A DNA stretch of 64,000 bases from a virus. Shown piece by piece: positions 5,384 through 13,482 of the stretch. Below the pieces are notes generated by a model. The model did no database searches and had not been told where the DNA came from. It worked only from the letters and a program-made list of their open reading frames with translations. The stretch covers positions 1-64,000 of the IMG/VR virus record IMGVR_UViG_3300042402_002579, one strand, 5' to 3'. Numbering within the stretch: the stretch's first letter is position 1; each line of letters begins with the position of its first letter. Made by a program: the position numbers and the translations under genes.

Positions 5384-6325
5384 ATGAACAATGTTAAAAA
5401 AAAACTGTTTACATTTGGCGGTTGCGATATTCTTGATATAGCCCATGATCAATTATTAGCTTCGGAGTTTGATTTAGTTCCGTATAATCCAAAATTGGGC
5501 GATGCAAAAATTGATTCTTTAAATTTTGAATTATCACCAGTTCCCAGCAAAGGCACAAGCCTTATGTCATTGTATACTGCACCGGGACCAGCTGCGCATA
5601 GATTGTTAGACACGTTAATGCATAGTCCTAAACGTGAAACAGCTCTCAACAAAGAATTATACAGTGAGATATGTAAATTTCCATATTTTAAGTTTTGGAA
5701 AGAAAATGCCGGACCAAATGACTATCTGTTACTTGGGTTCAGTGCTGAGCTATATACAAAATACTATACAACTAGTGAATGTTTTACCTTAATTCACACA
5801 GACGGCTTACTCAAAATTCAAGACGCTAGTCATTGTTTACATTGGTTATACAAAGAGTATATACAGAAGGAGCAGCATCTTCTGTCCTTTGATGAACAAG
5901 TTTCATTGAATTGTACCAGTGATTTAACTGTTGATTTTGCACGAGACATTTATGAAATTTTTCAGGATAGGGTATTTGTAGTAAAGACGCACTTTGGCAG
6001 TTTAATTAAGTCTGATAACAATCTAAAAGAATTAAATGTAACGCCAGCAAACTTAGTATATTATAAGCAGACAAAAGTTATGGATTCTCCGTTTATGACA
6101 TATGCTGAGAGATGCGCAGGAATAATACTTAATCAATTCGTACGTCGGTATCCAACTGAATTAAAACCTATAAAATTATCTGACAAACATATATTTTTAG
6201 ATCCTGGTCATAAATGGGGAATCAGTCCGTGGCACATAGCCGACGATTCTAGAAGTAAAATAGCAAATTTAATATTAATGGAACTGTGGAAAAAAAGTTT
6301 CAAAGACAACAAACTCAAAAACTAA
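5384..6325 (+). CDS. DUF6270-like / SGNH-related protein
   Basis: The N-terminus (residues 8-25, a strand followed by GGCD and a helix) and the later pattern of buried strands resemble DUF6270, a family of bacterial surface-polysaccharide-locus proteins thought to be SGNH-like. The match is from memory and moderate. The 313-aa protein has no signal peptide or membrane span. A late-type octamer lies five bases upstream of its ATG. It is followed, one base later, by an unknown gene in the same direction. A glycan or lipid acyl-group role would fit its neighbours. Confidence 0.5.
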   Translation: MNNVKKKLFTFGGCDILDIAHDQLLASEFDLVPYNPKLGDAKIDSLNFELSPVPSKGTSLMSLYTAPGPAAHRLLDTLMHSPKRETALNKELYSEICKFPYFKFWKENAGPNDYLLLGFSAELYTKYYTTSECFTLIHTDGLLKIQDASHCLHWLYKEYIQKEQHLLSFDEQVSLNCTSDLTVDFARDIYEIFQDRVFVVKTHFGSLIKSDNNLKELNVTPANLVYYKQTKVMDSPFMTYAERCAGIILNQFVRRYPTELKPIKLSDKHIFLDPGHKWGISPWHIADDSRSKIANLILMELWKKSFKDNKLKN

Positions 6326-6326
6326 A

Positions 6327-7040
6327 ATGATCACAGTATATTGGACAGTACCACAACACTACGATTTTATAGGACTAAGACAACCAGCGCCTTATCCTTT
6401 GCTGTCTAATTTTATAAAGAACAAAAATATGTTGGTGCCTGGATTAGAATACAATCGGTGCCCGGCATTTAGACAAAGTCTAGATAACACATTTGTAGGA
6501 ACAAGTTCTGTTGCAGTGTCTTTTGGTTATAAATTTAATCAAATACACTGTGATCAAGATTCACAGGCCGCTGTAGAAAAATTTGTTCAAATACGATCTC
6601 TACAAGAAAGAGCATTTCTACTTAATTCGAAACATCTTTTTTTTACAGAAGAAGATTCTTTAGAAGTCACGCTTACTGGTGCCTATCTTGAAGATGACGA
6701 TTTTAACAACAATATTACTGTGATCCCAGGAACCTATGATATCGGTAAATGGTTTAGACCAGTAGAGTGTTCATTCTACATAAAACAAGGAGACCGAACA
6801 CTCACTGTTCAGGAACACACTCCTATCTACTATCTACGATTTCATACACAACAAAAAATACAGTTCAAGCGGTTTATATGTACTCCAGAAATACAGGCCT
6901 ATGCCAATACCATTTTAAATTCACGTAATTTTAACGATGGCAAAATTAAATCTATGAATTGGTTTTATGATATTTTTTCTAAGCAGAAAAATTTAAAAAA
7001 ATTGTTAGTTAAAAAAATAAAAGATAACATTATAGATTAA
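6327..7040 (+). CDS. Hypothetical protein (237 aa)
   Basis: I do not recognise this protein. It is mixed alpha/beta with a strongly basic Lys/Ile-rich C-terminus (about the last 40 residues) that might touch nucleic acid or membrane. There is no conserved Cys/His set, nucleotide-binding loop or signal peptide. It starts immediately after the stop of the DUF6270-like gene and has no visible promoter of its own, so the two are probably one transcript. Confidence 0.7.
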   Translation: MITVYWTVPQHYDFIGLRQPAPYPLLSNFIKNKNMLVPGLEYNRCPAFRQSLDNTFVGTSSVAVSFGYKFNQIHCDQDSQAAVEKFVQIRSLQERAFLLNSKHLFFTEEDSLEVTLTGAYLEDDDFNNNITVIPGTYDIGKWFRPVECSFYIKQGDRTLTVQEHTPIYYLRFHTQQKIQFKRFICTPEIQAYANTILNSRNFNDGKIKSMNWFYDIFSKQKNLKKLLVKKIKDNIID

Positions 7041-7058
7041 TTTTGGAAACACGTATAA

Positions 7059-7277
7059 ATGGCTAAAGAAGATGTAATTGAATTAACAGGGATCGTTGAC
7101 GAAGTTTTGCCGGGCAATATGTTTAAAGTAAAAGTAGACAACTTGCCTAATGTACTGCTGTGTTATACCAGCGGCAGATTAAAACAACACAAGATTCGTA
7201 TTATTTTGGGAGATCGGGTCAAGGTCGAAGTTAGTCCCTACGACATGACCAAAGGTAGAGTTTCCTATAGATTATAG
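7059..7277 (+). CDS. infA: Translation initiation factor IF-1
   Basis: The 72-aa product aligns end to end with bacterial IF-1: [11 protein letters not shown] at the start, the OB-fold strands, HKIRI at residues 44-48 and the C-terminal block [19 protein letters not shown]-1 blocks the ribosomal A site during initiation and works with IF-2 and IF-3. A TATAAAT-like sequence touches the ATG, so it may use the late promoter class. Phage IF-1 is rare, and here it coexists with a phage initiator tRNA (2580-2655). All conserved positions I can recall are present, so it is probably functional. Confidence 0.95.
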   Translation: MAKEDVIELTGIVDEVLPGNMFKVKVDNLPNVLLCYTSGRLKQHKIRIILGDRVKVEVSPYDMTKGRVSYRL

Positions 7278-7294
7278 AAACAGTACTTGAATAA

Positions 7295-7540
7295 TTATTG
7301 ATTATTTTTTTCTTTGGCTTCTTTTATCATTTCTTTGTAATCTTGATTTGGGTGATTTACAAGATGAGAATGATAGATGTCAATTATAGTTTTAGGTGCA
7401 ACACCATCAAACAATCTAGGAATGAATCCATGAAGTATACTGGCTATTCCTGACCAAATTAGTCTAAGGCCAGCAATCAAGGCCCATTTTAAATGACCTA
7501 GATAAGTCACATTGCTTTTGGTTAAATGATCATCAAACAT
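7295..7540 (-). CDS. DUF6356-like small membrane-associated protein
   Basis: An 81-aa protein resembling DUF6356: an N-terminal MFxxHL block, a hydrophobic helix around residues 15-45 (GHLKWALIAGLRLIWSG and following) that could sit in or on the membrane, and a charged C-terminus. The role of the family is unknown. It overlaps the 3' end of the adenylate-forming enzyme gene by eight bases and is cotranscribed with it, so it may be an accessory of that enzyme. It runs convergent with infA. Confidence 0.6.
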   Translation of the reverse strand: MFDDHLTKSNVTYLGHLKWALIAGLRLIWSGIASILHGFIPRLFDGVAPKTIIDIYHSHLVNHPNQDYKEMIKEAKEKNNQ

Positions 7541-8987
7541 GATTTCTAAAATGGTCTCTTAGGAGTTCTTGGTCTAGTTTTATACCTGACATAAAGTGGT
7601 TTTTGTTTAAAACAGCAGTTTTATTTATTTTTAAATTGGTAAATCTTTCTCTGAAAAAATTAGAATATTCTAATTCTAGATTGTCATCTTTTCGATACCA
7701 GAAGGCCAAATATATGGAATTTTTTACAGGATCCACTATTAGGTTTGCGTGTTCATTCATGTCGTTGAGTTTTTTGAGCATGCTTAGGTCAAATATTGTC
7801 CCGTCTATTTTTGTTATATCATTCCGACCTATGTGTTCATAAAATTTACTTCTCTTCTTAAATCTATCATTGGGAACAACATCAGTATTATATACAGGCA
7901 TTATCACGTGCAACATTAGATTTGAATCTAACCTTATTCCATAAAAATCATCTACTTTTTTAAACCAGTCAGCACTTCGACCTATTGTTCCTTTTTCTAT
8001 GTGAGCAAGAAACACAGGTCCGCTGGTCTCATTGGATCCAAATATACTAGTAACTGATTTGAATATTCCTTCTACAATTCCTACTTTGGCATAATCTTGT
8101 ATATAGGACAGTGTTTGTATATTTAATTTTGGCCAAACAACTTTTCTTTCTTTACTAATATGTATAAAATCATCAATCATGTTTGGGTAAGGAAATATTA
8201 TGAATTCGAGAGTATCGGCAAACTTTTCTAAGGCTTCCATAAAATTGATCGTTTCATGAGGCTTATTATGTGGATCCATAGGGACCTCAAGGAATAGATT
8301 TTCTGTTACCGCAGGACTGGCAAATACTGGTAGTAGATATACAGCCAAACTACTGCCGTGATTTAGATTTCTTGTATGCAGACACTGTCCAAAAAATCTT
8401 GTAGAATTTCTAATAGAAACTTTGTATAAAAATTCATGACTGTGTTCGATTATTTTAGGCGTTCCGGTAGTTCCGCTGCTGGTACAACGCATAAGAATAT
8501 CTGACGGTTTAGGAAATATATTTTTGGCAGTTTCAAAATCTTCCATATTGTCTATAGTGCGGTCTAGGTCAGTATGGATTGAGTATGTTCTTTTTGAGCA
8601 GTTGGAAAAAAATTTAAATTTGCCTGGTATATCTTTACTTGTTATGTTCATAGAATCATGTAAAAATATATCAATAGGAGCTAAAAGTTTTGTTTTAGGA
8701 TCATGAAACTCAGTATCAGTAAAACTATCTATTCTGGTGTAGTCTACAATTACTATTTTTAAAGACAATTCTGCTGCTGCAAATATAATTGCAAAATAAA
8801 CGTGATTCATGGCCTGCATTCCGACCAATATAGATTCACCCGATTTTGCTGAACATTTGTATTTTAAAATATATTTCCATTCGTCGATTGAAGAAACTAA
8901 CTGAGATTTGTCAAATCGAATATTGGCTCGTAGTGTGTTTCCAATAAAGTTGTCGCTGATCATGTGTCTAGATATGACATTTTTCAT
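7533..8987 (-). CDS. Adenylate-forming (ANL/AMP-binding) enzyme
   Basis: Residues 168-178 form the phosphate-binding loop CTSSGTTGTPK of the ANL superfamily. FGSNETSGP at 316-324 is the A5-type motif, GRND follows as the hinge region, and SGIKLDQ near residue 470 contains the likely catalytic Lys. Such enzymes adenylate a carboxylic acid and pass it to CoA or a carrier thiol. At 484 aa it is close to full length. No carrier protein is obvious nearby; the downstream partner is a DUF6356-like protein. An octamer AATAAATA on this strand (9020-9027) may be its promoter. Confidence 0.85.
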   Translation of the reverse strand: MKNVISRHMISDNFIGNTLRANIRFDKSQLVSSIDEWKYILKYKCSAKSGESILVGMQAMNHVYFAIIFAAAELSLKIVIVDYTRIDSFTDTEFHDPKTKLLAPIDIFLHDSMNITSKDIPGKFKFFSNCSKRTYSIHTDLDRTIDNMEDFETAKNIFPKPSDILMRCTSSGTTGTPKIIEHSHEFLYKVSIRNSTRFFGQCLHTRNLNHGSSLAVYLLPVFASPAVTENLFLEVPMDPHNKPHETINFMEALEKFADTLEFIIFPYPNMIDDFIHISKERKVVWPKLNIQTLSYIQDYAKVGIVEGIFKSVTSIFGSNETSGPVFLAHIEKGTIGRSADWFKKVDDFYGIRLDSNLMLHVIMPVYNTDVVPNDRFKKRSKFYEHIGRNDITKIDGTIFDLSMLKKLNDMNEHANLIVDPVKNSIYLAFWYRKDDNLELEYSNFFRERFTNLKINKTAVLNKNHFMSGIKLDQELLRDHFRNHV

Positions 8988-9029
8988 TTAAAAGTATTCC
9001 GATGTAATATAGTATCAAGTATTTATTAC

Positions 9030-9058
9030 TTGACTAATCACTCGTTTGATGTTATAAT
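9030..9058 (+). promoter_or_regulatory. Sigma70-type promoter
   Basis: TTGACT (9030-9035), 17-base spacer and TATAAT (9053-9058), 28 bases before the ATG at 9087. The -35 overlaps a 6-bp inverted repeat CAAGTA/TACTTG (9016-9032), which also covers a minus-strand AATAAATA octamer, so the divergent promoters may interfere with each other. Confidence 0.85.
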
Positions 9059-9086
9059 TATAACATAAAACAACGAAAGGTACTCA

Positions 9087-9260
9087 ATGGCTGGCAAAGC
9101 AAAATCGGTATATCTAACGATAACCAAAAAAAATTCATTCAAAACAGAATTTACCAAGATGTTTTTTGATGCTAAATCATTTAACGATTATGTAAAAACT
9201 GATGAATTCAAGGCCAAGTGGCCAGTTGAAGAGTACAATATTGTGAAAGAAGTATACTGA
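9087..9260 (+). CDS. Small hypothetical protein (57 aa)
   Basis: A Lys-rich 57-residue protein beginning after a GAAAGG ribosome site and driven by the promoter at 9030-9058. It has a strand followed by two helices (residues 19-45). I do not recognise it. Its TGA overlaps the ATG of the next gene (TGATG), so the pair is translationally coupled. Small size, strong promoter and position suggest an early gene, which is inference. Confidence 0.65.
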   Translation: MAGKAKSVYLTITKKNSFKTEFTKMFFDAKSFNDYVKTDEFKAKWPVEEYNIVKEVY

Positions 9261-9427
9261 TGAAAATTAAGTTTGATAAAGATACAATGCCCGATGAACT
9301 GTACAACGCTCTGTTACAGCATTTTGTAAATGAAGCAGTTGGATTAGGTCTAGAAGTAAACAAATTTACCCAATTTAATAACTGGGTAGTCGAATGTGAG
9401 GTCGCAGCCGAAGCCTCCGTTCATTAA
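9260..9427 (+). CDS. Small hypothetical protein (55 aa)
   Basis: A 55-residue acidic helical protein with no motif I recognise, coupled to the preceding gene by TGATG. Its stop codon lies in the loop of a hairpin that masks the ribosome site of the following metallophosphoesterase (9412-9439). Ribosomes finishing this gene would therefore open that hairpin, so the gene probably also works as a translational switch for its neighbour. Confidence 0.65.
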   Translation: MKIKFDKDTMPDELYNALLQHFVNEAVGLGLEVNKFTQFNNWVVECEVAAEASVH

Positions 9428-9439
9428 CGAAAGGAGGCT
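9412..9439 (+). promoter_or_regulatory. Hairpin masking the metallophosphoesterase ribosome site
   Basis: AGCCTCC (9412-9418) is perfectly complementary to GGAGGCT (9433-9439), which contains the Shine-Dalgarno of the gene starting at 9443. GTT (9419-9421) and AAC (9426-9428) can extend the stem. The stop codon of the upstream gene (9425-9427) is in the hairpin, implying translational coupling. Confidence 0.65.
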
Positions 9440-9442
9440 ATT

Positions 9443-10048
9443 ATGCCTAGTGTTTTTTTAGTTAGCGACACACACTTTGGACATACCGGAGTATGTCGTT
9501 TTACCCGTAACGATGGTGTTACTAAGTTACGTCCGTGGGATAGTCCTGAGGAAATGGACGAAGCCATGATCAAGGCCTGGAACGAACGAGTCAAACCTAC
9601 AGACAAGGTCTATCACTTAGGTGACGTGGTTATCAACCGTAAATCGTTAAAAACTCTTGCTCGCTTAAACGGTGACAAAGTGTTAATCCGTGGCAACCAC
9701 GATATCTTCCGTGATGACGAGTATCGCGAATACTTTCGTGAATTGCGAGCTTATCACGTTATGAACGGTATGATTCTTAGCCATATTCCGTTACACAGTG
9801 ACAGCTTGGGTCGTTTTGGTGTTAACATTCACGGACACACTCATGCAAATCGTGTGAAGCGGGCTCGTGGAGTTGATGCTAGAACTGGGGAAGTTTTATA
9901 CAGCGATGAGAACGATGTTCGTTACCATTGCGTTTGCGTGGAACAGACTCCGGACTTTGCTCCCATCTTGTTTGAAGATGTCATCAAGAACATCGAAGCA
10001 GAAGGCGGCAGTATCGGATTTAGAAACGGTAACGGACCTACAATGTAG
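9443..10048 (+). CDS. Calcineurin-like metallophosphoesterase
   Basis: All five metal-binding blocks are visible: D9-T-H11, G60-D61, G84-N-H-D87, H114 in the SHIPLH segment, and HGHTH at 130-134. Family members cleave phosphomono- or diesters, including cyclic nucleotides and nucleic acid ends; phage versions are often single-domain, as here (201 aa). It is the last gene before an intrinsic terminator at 10066-10092. Its Shine-Dalgarno is sequestered in a hairpin that depends on translation of the preceding gene. The substrate is unknown. Confidence 0.9.
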   Translation: MPSVFLVSDTHFGHTGVCRFTRNDGVTKLRPWDSPEEMDEAMIKAWNERVKPTDKVYHLGDVVINRKSLKTLARLNGDKVLIRGNHDIFRDDEYREYFRELRAYHVMNGMILSHIPLHSDSLGRFGVNIHGHTHANRVKRARGVDARTGEVLYSDENDVRYHCVCVEQTPDFAPILFEDVIKNIEAEGGSIGFRNGNGPTM

Positions 10049-10065
10049 TATAAACTGCGTAGTTA

Positions 10066-10092
10066 ATAGGACTCTTTGGAGTCCTATTTTTT
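10066..10092 (+). terminator. Intrinsic terminator
   Basis: A perfect 9-bp stem ATAGGACTC/GAGTCCTAT with loop TTTG is followed by a run of T. It closes the 9087-10048 operon, just before a late-type octamer and the fibre gene at 10141. Confidence 0.93.
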
Positions 10093-10099
10093 TGACTGG

Positions 10100-10107
10100 C
10101 ATAAATA
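10100..10107 (+). promoter_or_regulatory. T4-late-type promoter octamer CATAAATA
   Basis: CATAAATA is 33 bases before the ATG of the fibre gene at 10141. Unlike the enzyme genes, a real leader with an AGGAG ribosome site (10128-10132) follows. Confidence 0.65.
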
Positions 10108-10140
10108 ATACAATAGAAGATAGATCCAGGAGTTTAAAAT

Positions 10141-11700
10141 ATGCCTTTACAAATTCGCAGAGGAACCACCGCAGAAAGAATAACCATCAGGCCTGTCGTT
10201 GGTGAGCTAATCTACGACACAGATATCAAATCTGTATACGTTGGCGATAGTACTGACGGCGGCGTCACCGGAACATTAGGTGGAGTAGGAATTACAGTAT
10301 TTGGCGTTGAACAGGCACAAGACGCTGCGGCAGCTGCTCTTGCAGCTGGAACTCATAGCGGTATCAGTTTCACCTATGACGATGTTCTTAACAAAATAGA
10401 TGCAGTAGTAGGTGGCGGCACTGTTAATCTGGATATAAAAGGATCAGTTTTTAGCGATGACACTTCGGTTATACTGATTGACGGTGTGTTAGCTGCAATA
10501 AATCTAGATCAAACTATAAAAAGCAATGTCATACCTGCTGTTGACGTTACCTACGATCTAGGATCAGCCAGTAAAAGATTTAGAGATCTTTATCTAAGCG
10601 GCTCCAGTATTAAACTAGGCAATGCCACAATTACAGCTACAGGAACTGCTGTCAATTTACCCTTAGGATCTACTATAGGTGGATCTATAATCAGTTCAGG
10701 TGATGGCGTTATTAACGGATCTAATTACAATGTCAACATAATAGGCGATGACAGTAGCGTTATTGTCAATACCAGTAATAACGAAGTCACTGGAACATTT
10801 ACTGGCGACATTACCGGTTCCGTTTTTATGTCCGATAGTTCCGTGATAGTAGATTCCGTTGACGGAGTAGTTTATGCTACCACAATTGGACCTCACTACG
10901 GAAATGTATTTGGAAATGTGATCGGAGCCACCCAGGGTTTACATACCGGTAATGTAATCGGTAACGTAGTTGGCGATATCACTGGAACATTAACAGGCAA
11001 TCTAGTTGGTTCTATGTTTGGTTCTGTATTCAACGAAAGTAGTTCTATTATGGTTGATACAGACAATGATAGAATTATAGCTTCACAAGTTATAACTCCA
11101 ACAATAAGAAGCAGCACTAATGCATTGACCTTTAACTCTTCAGATACTACTACTGGATTGGAAGTAAATTTTTATGTAAGCCCTCTTAGTATGGATCTCT
11201 GGGGAATATCCAATGGTCCTCAGCAGGGCCCGGCGATTCAATTCAAAGCAAGTAGAGGTACATTTGCTGCTCCAACTGCCCTTCAATCACTAGACCTAAT
11301 AGGCGGAACACTAAGTTTTGGACATAACGGCACTGACTATAAATTAGCCAGTATAGTTGGTTCTTTCGTTGATCCTAACGGTTCTCTTACTGCGGGTGTG
11401 GTTCCGACTAAGATTTCTCTAACAACCTTCCCAACCAACGATCCGCTAAATCCAAAAAATCTAACGATGAATAGAAACGGGTATGTTTCTATTGGTTATG
11501 CCATTACCGATGATGCCGCTGCACATCTTGATATTAATGGTGCAATGAAATTAGCCCCATTGAGCACTGCACCAACTAGCCCAGTTTCAGGTATGTTAGC
11601 AGTTGCAGACGGAACTGGTTGGAACCCAACTTCGACAGGTAAACATACACTGGTTTGCTATCTAACTTCTGCCTGGGTTCAGGTTGCTGTAGCACCTTAA
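10141..11700 (+). CDS. Phage fibre / tropism-type virion protein (519 aa)
   Basis: The N-terminus (LQIRRGTTAERITIRPVVGE) matches the short N-terminal domain found in phage tropism-determinant and fibre proteins. The middle has repeated segments of the type DDSSVIVDxxxxxIxG and the block DLGSASKRFRDLYLSG, also present in the fibre gene at 55796. Thr/Ser/Gly/Val-rich composition and the low charge fit a beta-rich trimeric fibre. It has a late-type promoter with a normal leader. It is probably an adhesion fibre or accessory virion protein; its exact place on the particle is unknown. Confidence 0.8.
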   Translation: MPLQIRRGTTAERITIRPVVGELIYDTDIKSVYVGDSTDGGVTGTLGGVGITVFGVEQAQDAAAAALAAGTHSGISFTYDDVLNKIDAVVGGGTVNLDIKGSVFSDDTSVILIDGVLAAINLDQTIKSNVIPAVDVTYDLGSASKRFRDLYLSGSSIKLGNATITATGTAVNLPLGSTIGGSIISSGDGVINGSNYNVNIIGDDSSVIVNTSNNEVTGTFTGDITGSVFMSDSSVIVDSVDGVVYATTIGPHYGNVFGNVIGATQGLHTGNVIGNVVGDITGTLTGNLVGSMFGSVFNESSSIMVDTDNDRIIASQVITPTIRSSTNALTFNSSDTTTGLEVNFYVSPLSMDLWGISNGPQQGPAIQFKASRGTFAAPTALQSLDLIGGTLSFGHNGTDYKLASIVGSFVDPNGSLTAGVVPTKISLTTFPTNDPLNPKNLTMNRNGYVSIGYAITDDAAAHLDINGAMKLAPLSTAPTSPVSGMLAVADGTGWNPTSTGKHTLVCYLTSAWVQVAVAP

Positions 11701-12407
11701 ATTGTAGTAAGTACTCGATCAATAAACTCTGCAGGATAGCTGTTTCTAAAACTATTCCAGCAGAGTTTTTCCATAAGCGGCAACGGATGCGGATCGTTCC
11801 AACTTATTCCTAATTCTTCTACATACTTCTTCATCTCTCCCTGCCTAGTGCTGTATATGTGACTGGCATGATCTGCTATACTGATTGGCCCTTCGTGTTT
11901 AGCGTATGTGAAAAAGTAATTGATACTTTTAAGTTTGCCGTCTACTACAAAGTAACTGCTAGGATGCATACTGTACTTGTATAACCCTAACGAATGATGT
12001 GCTTTTATAATTGCTAACATTTGCTCCTGCCAATCTGGAAGTACATCGTTGTAATTTTCTTGATTGCACCCAGCTTGTTCCCAAAAATCAGGTCCATTAA
12101 CTTCTAAATAAATTTTTTGTTTTTCTAAATCTATATTCTTTATTACTGGAACTAGATTCGGATACCTATTTCTCATTTGGGTAAGATAGTTTACTTCACG
12201 TAACCATTTTTCCTGCATAAGCTCAGGGGCGACTATTTGATTTTGTCCCTTATGATAATTGCCCTCTGTTGTGTAGTGTTGTACAAACACTTTTTTATCA
12301 GCACTCATCAAACTGGTGTAAATAAGATTGTTCCGACACAGACCGTGTCCTGGAACATTGTTATAATAGTATTCGTACTCCATACAATTAATTATCAAAG
12401 ATCTCAT
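11697..12407 (-). CDS. Kinase-like-fold protein, probably lacking key residues
   Basis: The 236-aa protein has an order of elements recalling small-molecule or LPS kinases: a strand with VFVQHY, a helix with a Glu, a hinge-like IYLEVNG, then a helix and a HPSSYFVVDGKLKSIN block where kinases have the catalytic and metal-binding loops. The expected catalytic Asp and DFG are not clear, so it may be a pseudokinase or the resemblance may be superficial. The stop overlaps the fibre gene by four bases. An ATG at 12383 is an alternative start. A shorter relative is at 19152. Confidence 0.5.
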   Translation of the reverse strand: MRSLIINCMEYEYYYNNVPGHGLCRNNLIYTSLMSADKKVFVQHYTTEGNYHKGQNQIVAPELMQEKWLREVNYLTQMRNRYPNLVPVIKNIDLEKQKIYLEVNGPDFWEQAGCNQENYNDVLPDWQEQMLAIIKAHHSLGLYKYSMHPSSYFVVDGKLKSINYFFTYAKHEGPISIADHASHIYSTRQGEMKKYVEELGISWNDPHPLPLMEKLCWNSFRNSYPAEFIDRVLTTI

Positions 12408-12413
12408 ACAATA

Positions 12414-13460
12414 ATGATATATCCGAATAACATTTTTTCAGTACAGTTAGACCTAACCGATAAGTGTCAGGCCGCCTGCCCAATGTGCCCGAGAAATGAT
12501 CATGGGGGTATAGATATGCCTTACATTAAAAATATTGAGATGACTTTAGAAAATGTTAAACAATGGTTGACTTCAGAATGGATTAATACCATTAATTGTT
12601 TTTATGCTTGCGGAAACTATGGTGATCCCTTGATGGCAAAAGATTGTCTAGCAATTTTTGAACATCTTATGACTTATAGCAAATCAGATTGCCGATTCAA
12701 AATATACACTAATGGTAGTCTTAGATCAAACGATTTTTGGATTAAAGCTGCAAATTTGTTTAACACTAATAATTCCATCATATTTGCAATTGATGGTTTT
12801 AAAGGAGAACATGAACTTTATAGAAAAAATACCAACTGGGATAAAATTATTTCAAATGCAAAAATTTTTATAGAGCATGGAGGAAATGCTGAGGCAGATG
12901 TATTATTATTCAAACATAATGAAGACAGAATTTATGAATTAAAGTCTTTCTTATTAAGTATAGGTTTTAGTAAAGTAAACATTAAATACACAGAAAGATT
13001 TCTTGACAAGGAAAAATTTCCAGTAAAAAATAAATCCGGAGACATTGAGTATTATCTAGAGCCACCAACTTCTCAAAAAATAATTAAACACGATGTTACT
13101 ATTTTTAAAAATCTAACTGATATAATACAAAATTTTGATATAGTTCCTATGTGTCACGAAGAACTTTATATCAACGCAAACGGTGATGTTTTTCCTTGCT
13201 GTGCAGTTTCGACATGGTTAGATCATTCAGTTAATACCAATCCTGTCACGTTTGACGAGTTTACAAATTTACATCAGTTTGAGTCTGCCAATCTTGTTAT
13301 CAAAGACATCGGATACATTAATCTCAAAAATACAGATATAGCAACAGAATTGGCAAAGTCAAATTGGGAAAACATAACAAATCATCATACCACTGGCAAT
13401 AAAAGTTTAGTGTGTGCATCAAATTGTAGTCCGGGTTTTTTTGATAATTTTAAAAGCTAG
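12414..13460 (+). CDS. Radical SAM enzyme, SPASM-like (348 aa)
   Basis: C18-x3-C22-x2-C25 near the N-terminus (DKCQAACPMC) binds the [4Fe-4S] cluster that cleaves S-adenosylmethionine. A C-terminal set of Cys (VPMC, FPCC, then CASNC) resembles a SPASM-type auxiliary-cluster domain, found in enzymes that modify peptides or sugars. It is closely related to the gene at 32810 and more distantly to that at 22466. I start at the ATG at 12414; longer in-frame starts would read through the opposite-strand gene. Substrate unknown. Confidence 0.85.
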   Translation: MIYPNNIFSVQLDLTDKCQAACPMCPRNDHGGIDMPYIKNIEMTLENVKQWLTSEWINTINCFYACGNYGDPLMAKDCLAIFEHLMTYSKSDCRFKIYTNGSLRSNDFWIKAANLFNTNNSIIFAIDGFKGEHELYRKNTNWDKIISNAKIFIEHGGNAEADVLLFKHNEDRIYELKSFLLSIGFSKVNIKYTERFLDKEKFPVKNKSGDIEYYLEPPTSQKIIKHDVTIFKNLTDIIQNFDIVPMCHEELYINANGDVFPCCAVSTWLDHSVNTNPVTFDEFTNLHQFESANLVIKDIGYINLKNTDIATELAKSNWENITNHHTTGNKSLVCASNCSPGFFDNFKS

Positions 13461-13469
13461 TGTATAAGG

Positions 13470-13477
13470 TTTAAATA
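13470..13477 (+). promoter_or_regulatory. T4-late-type promoter octamer TTTAAATA
   Basis: TTTAAATA is followed by CTGTT and then the ATG at 13483, a spacing of five bases. Confidence 0.6.
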
Positions 13478-13482
13478 CTGTT

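Noticed and set aside
12237-12413. Extended N-terminus with a hydrophobic segment for the radical SAM gene at 12414
   Set aside because: The extra 59 codons run antisense through the kinase-like gene and give an implausible hydrophobic stretch; homologues at 32810 and 22466 start at the position equal to ATG 12414.
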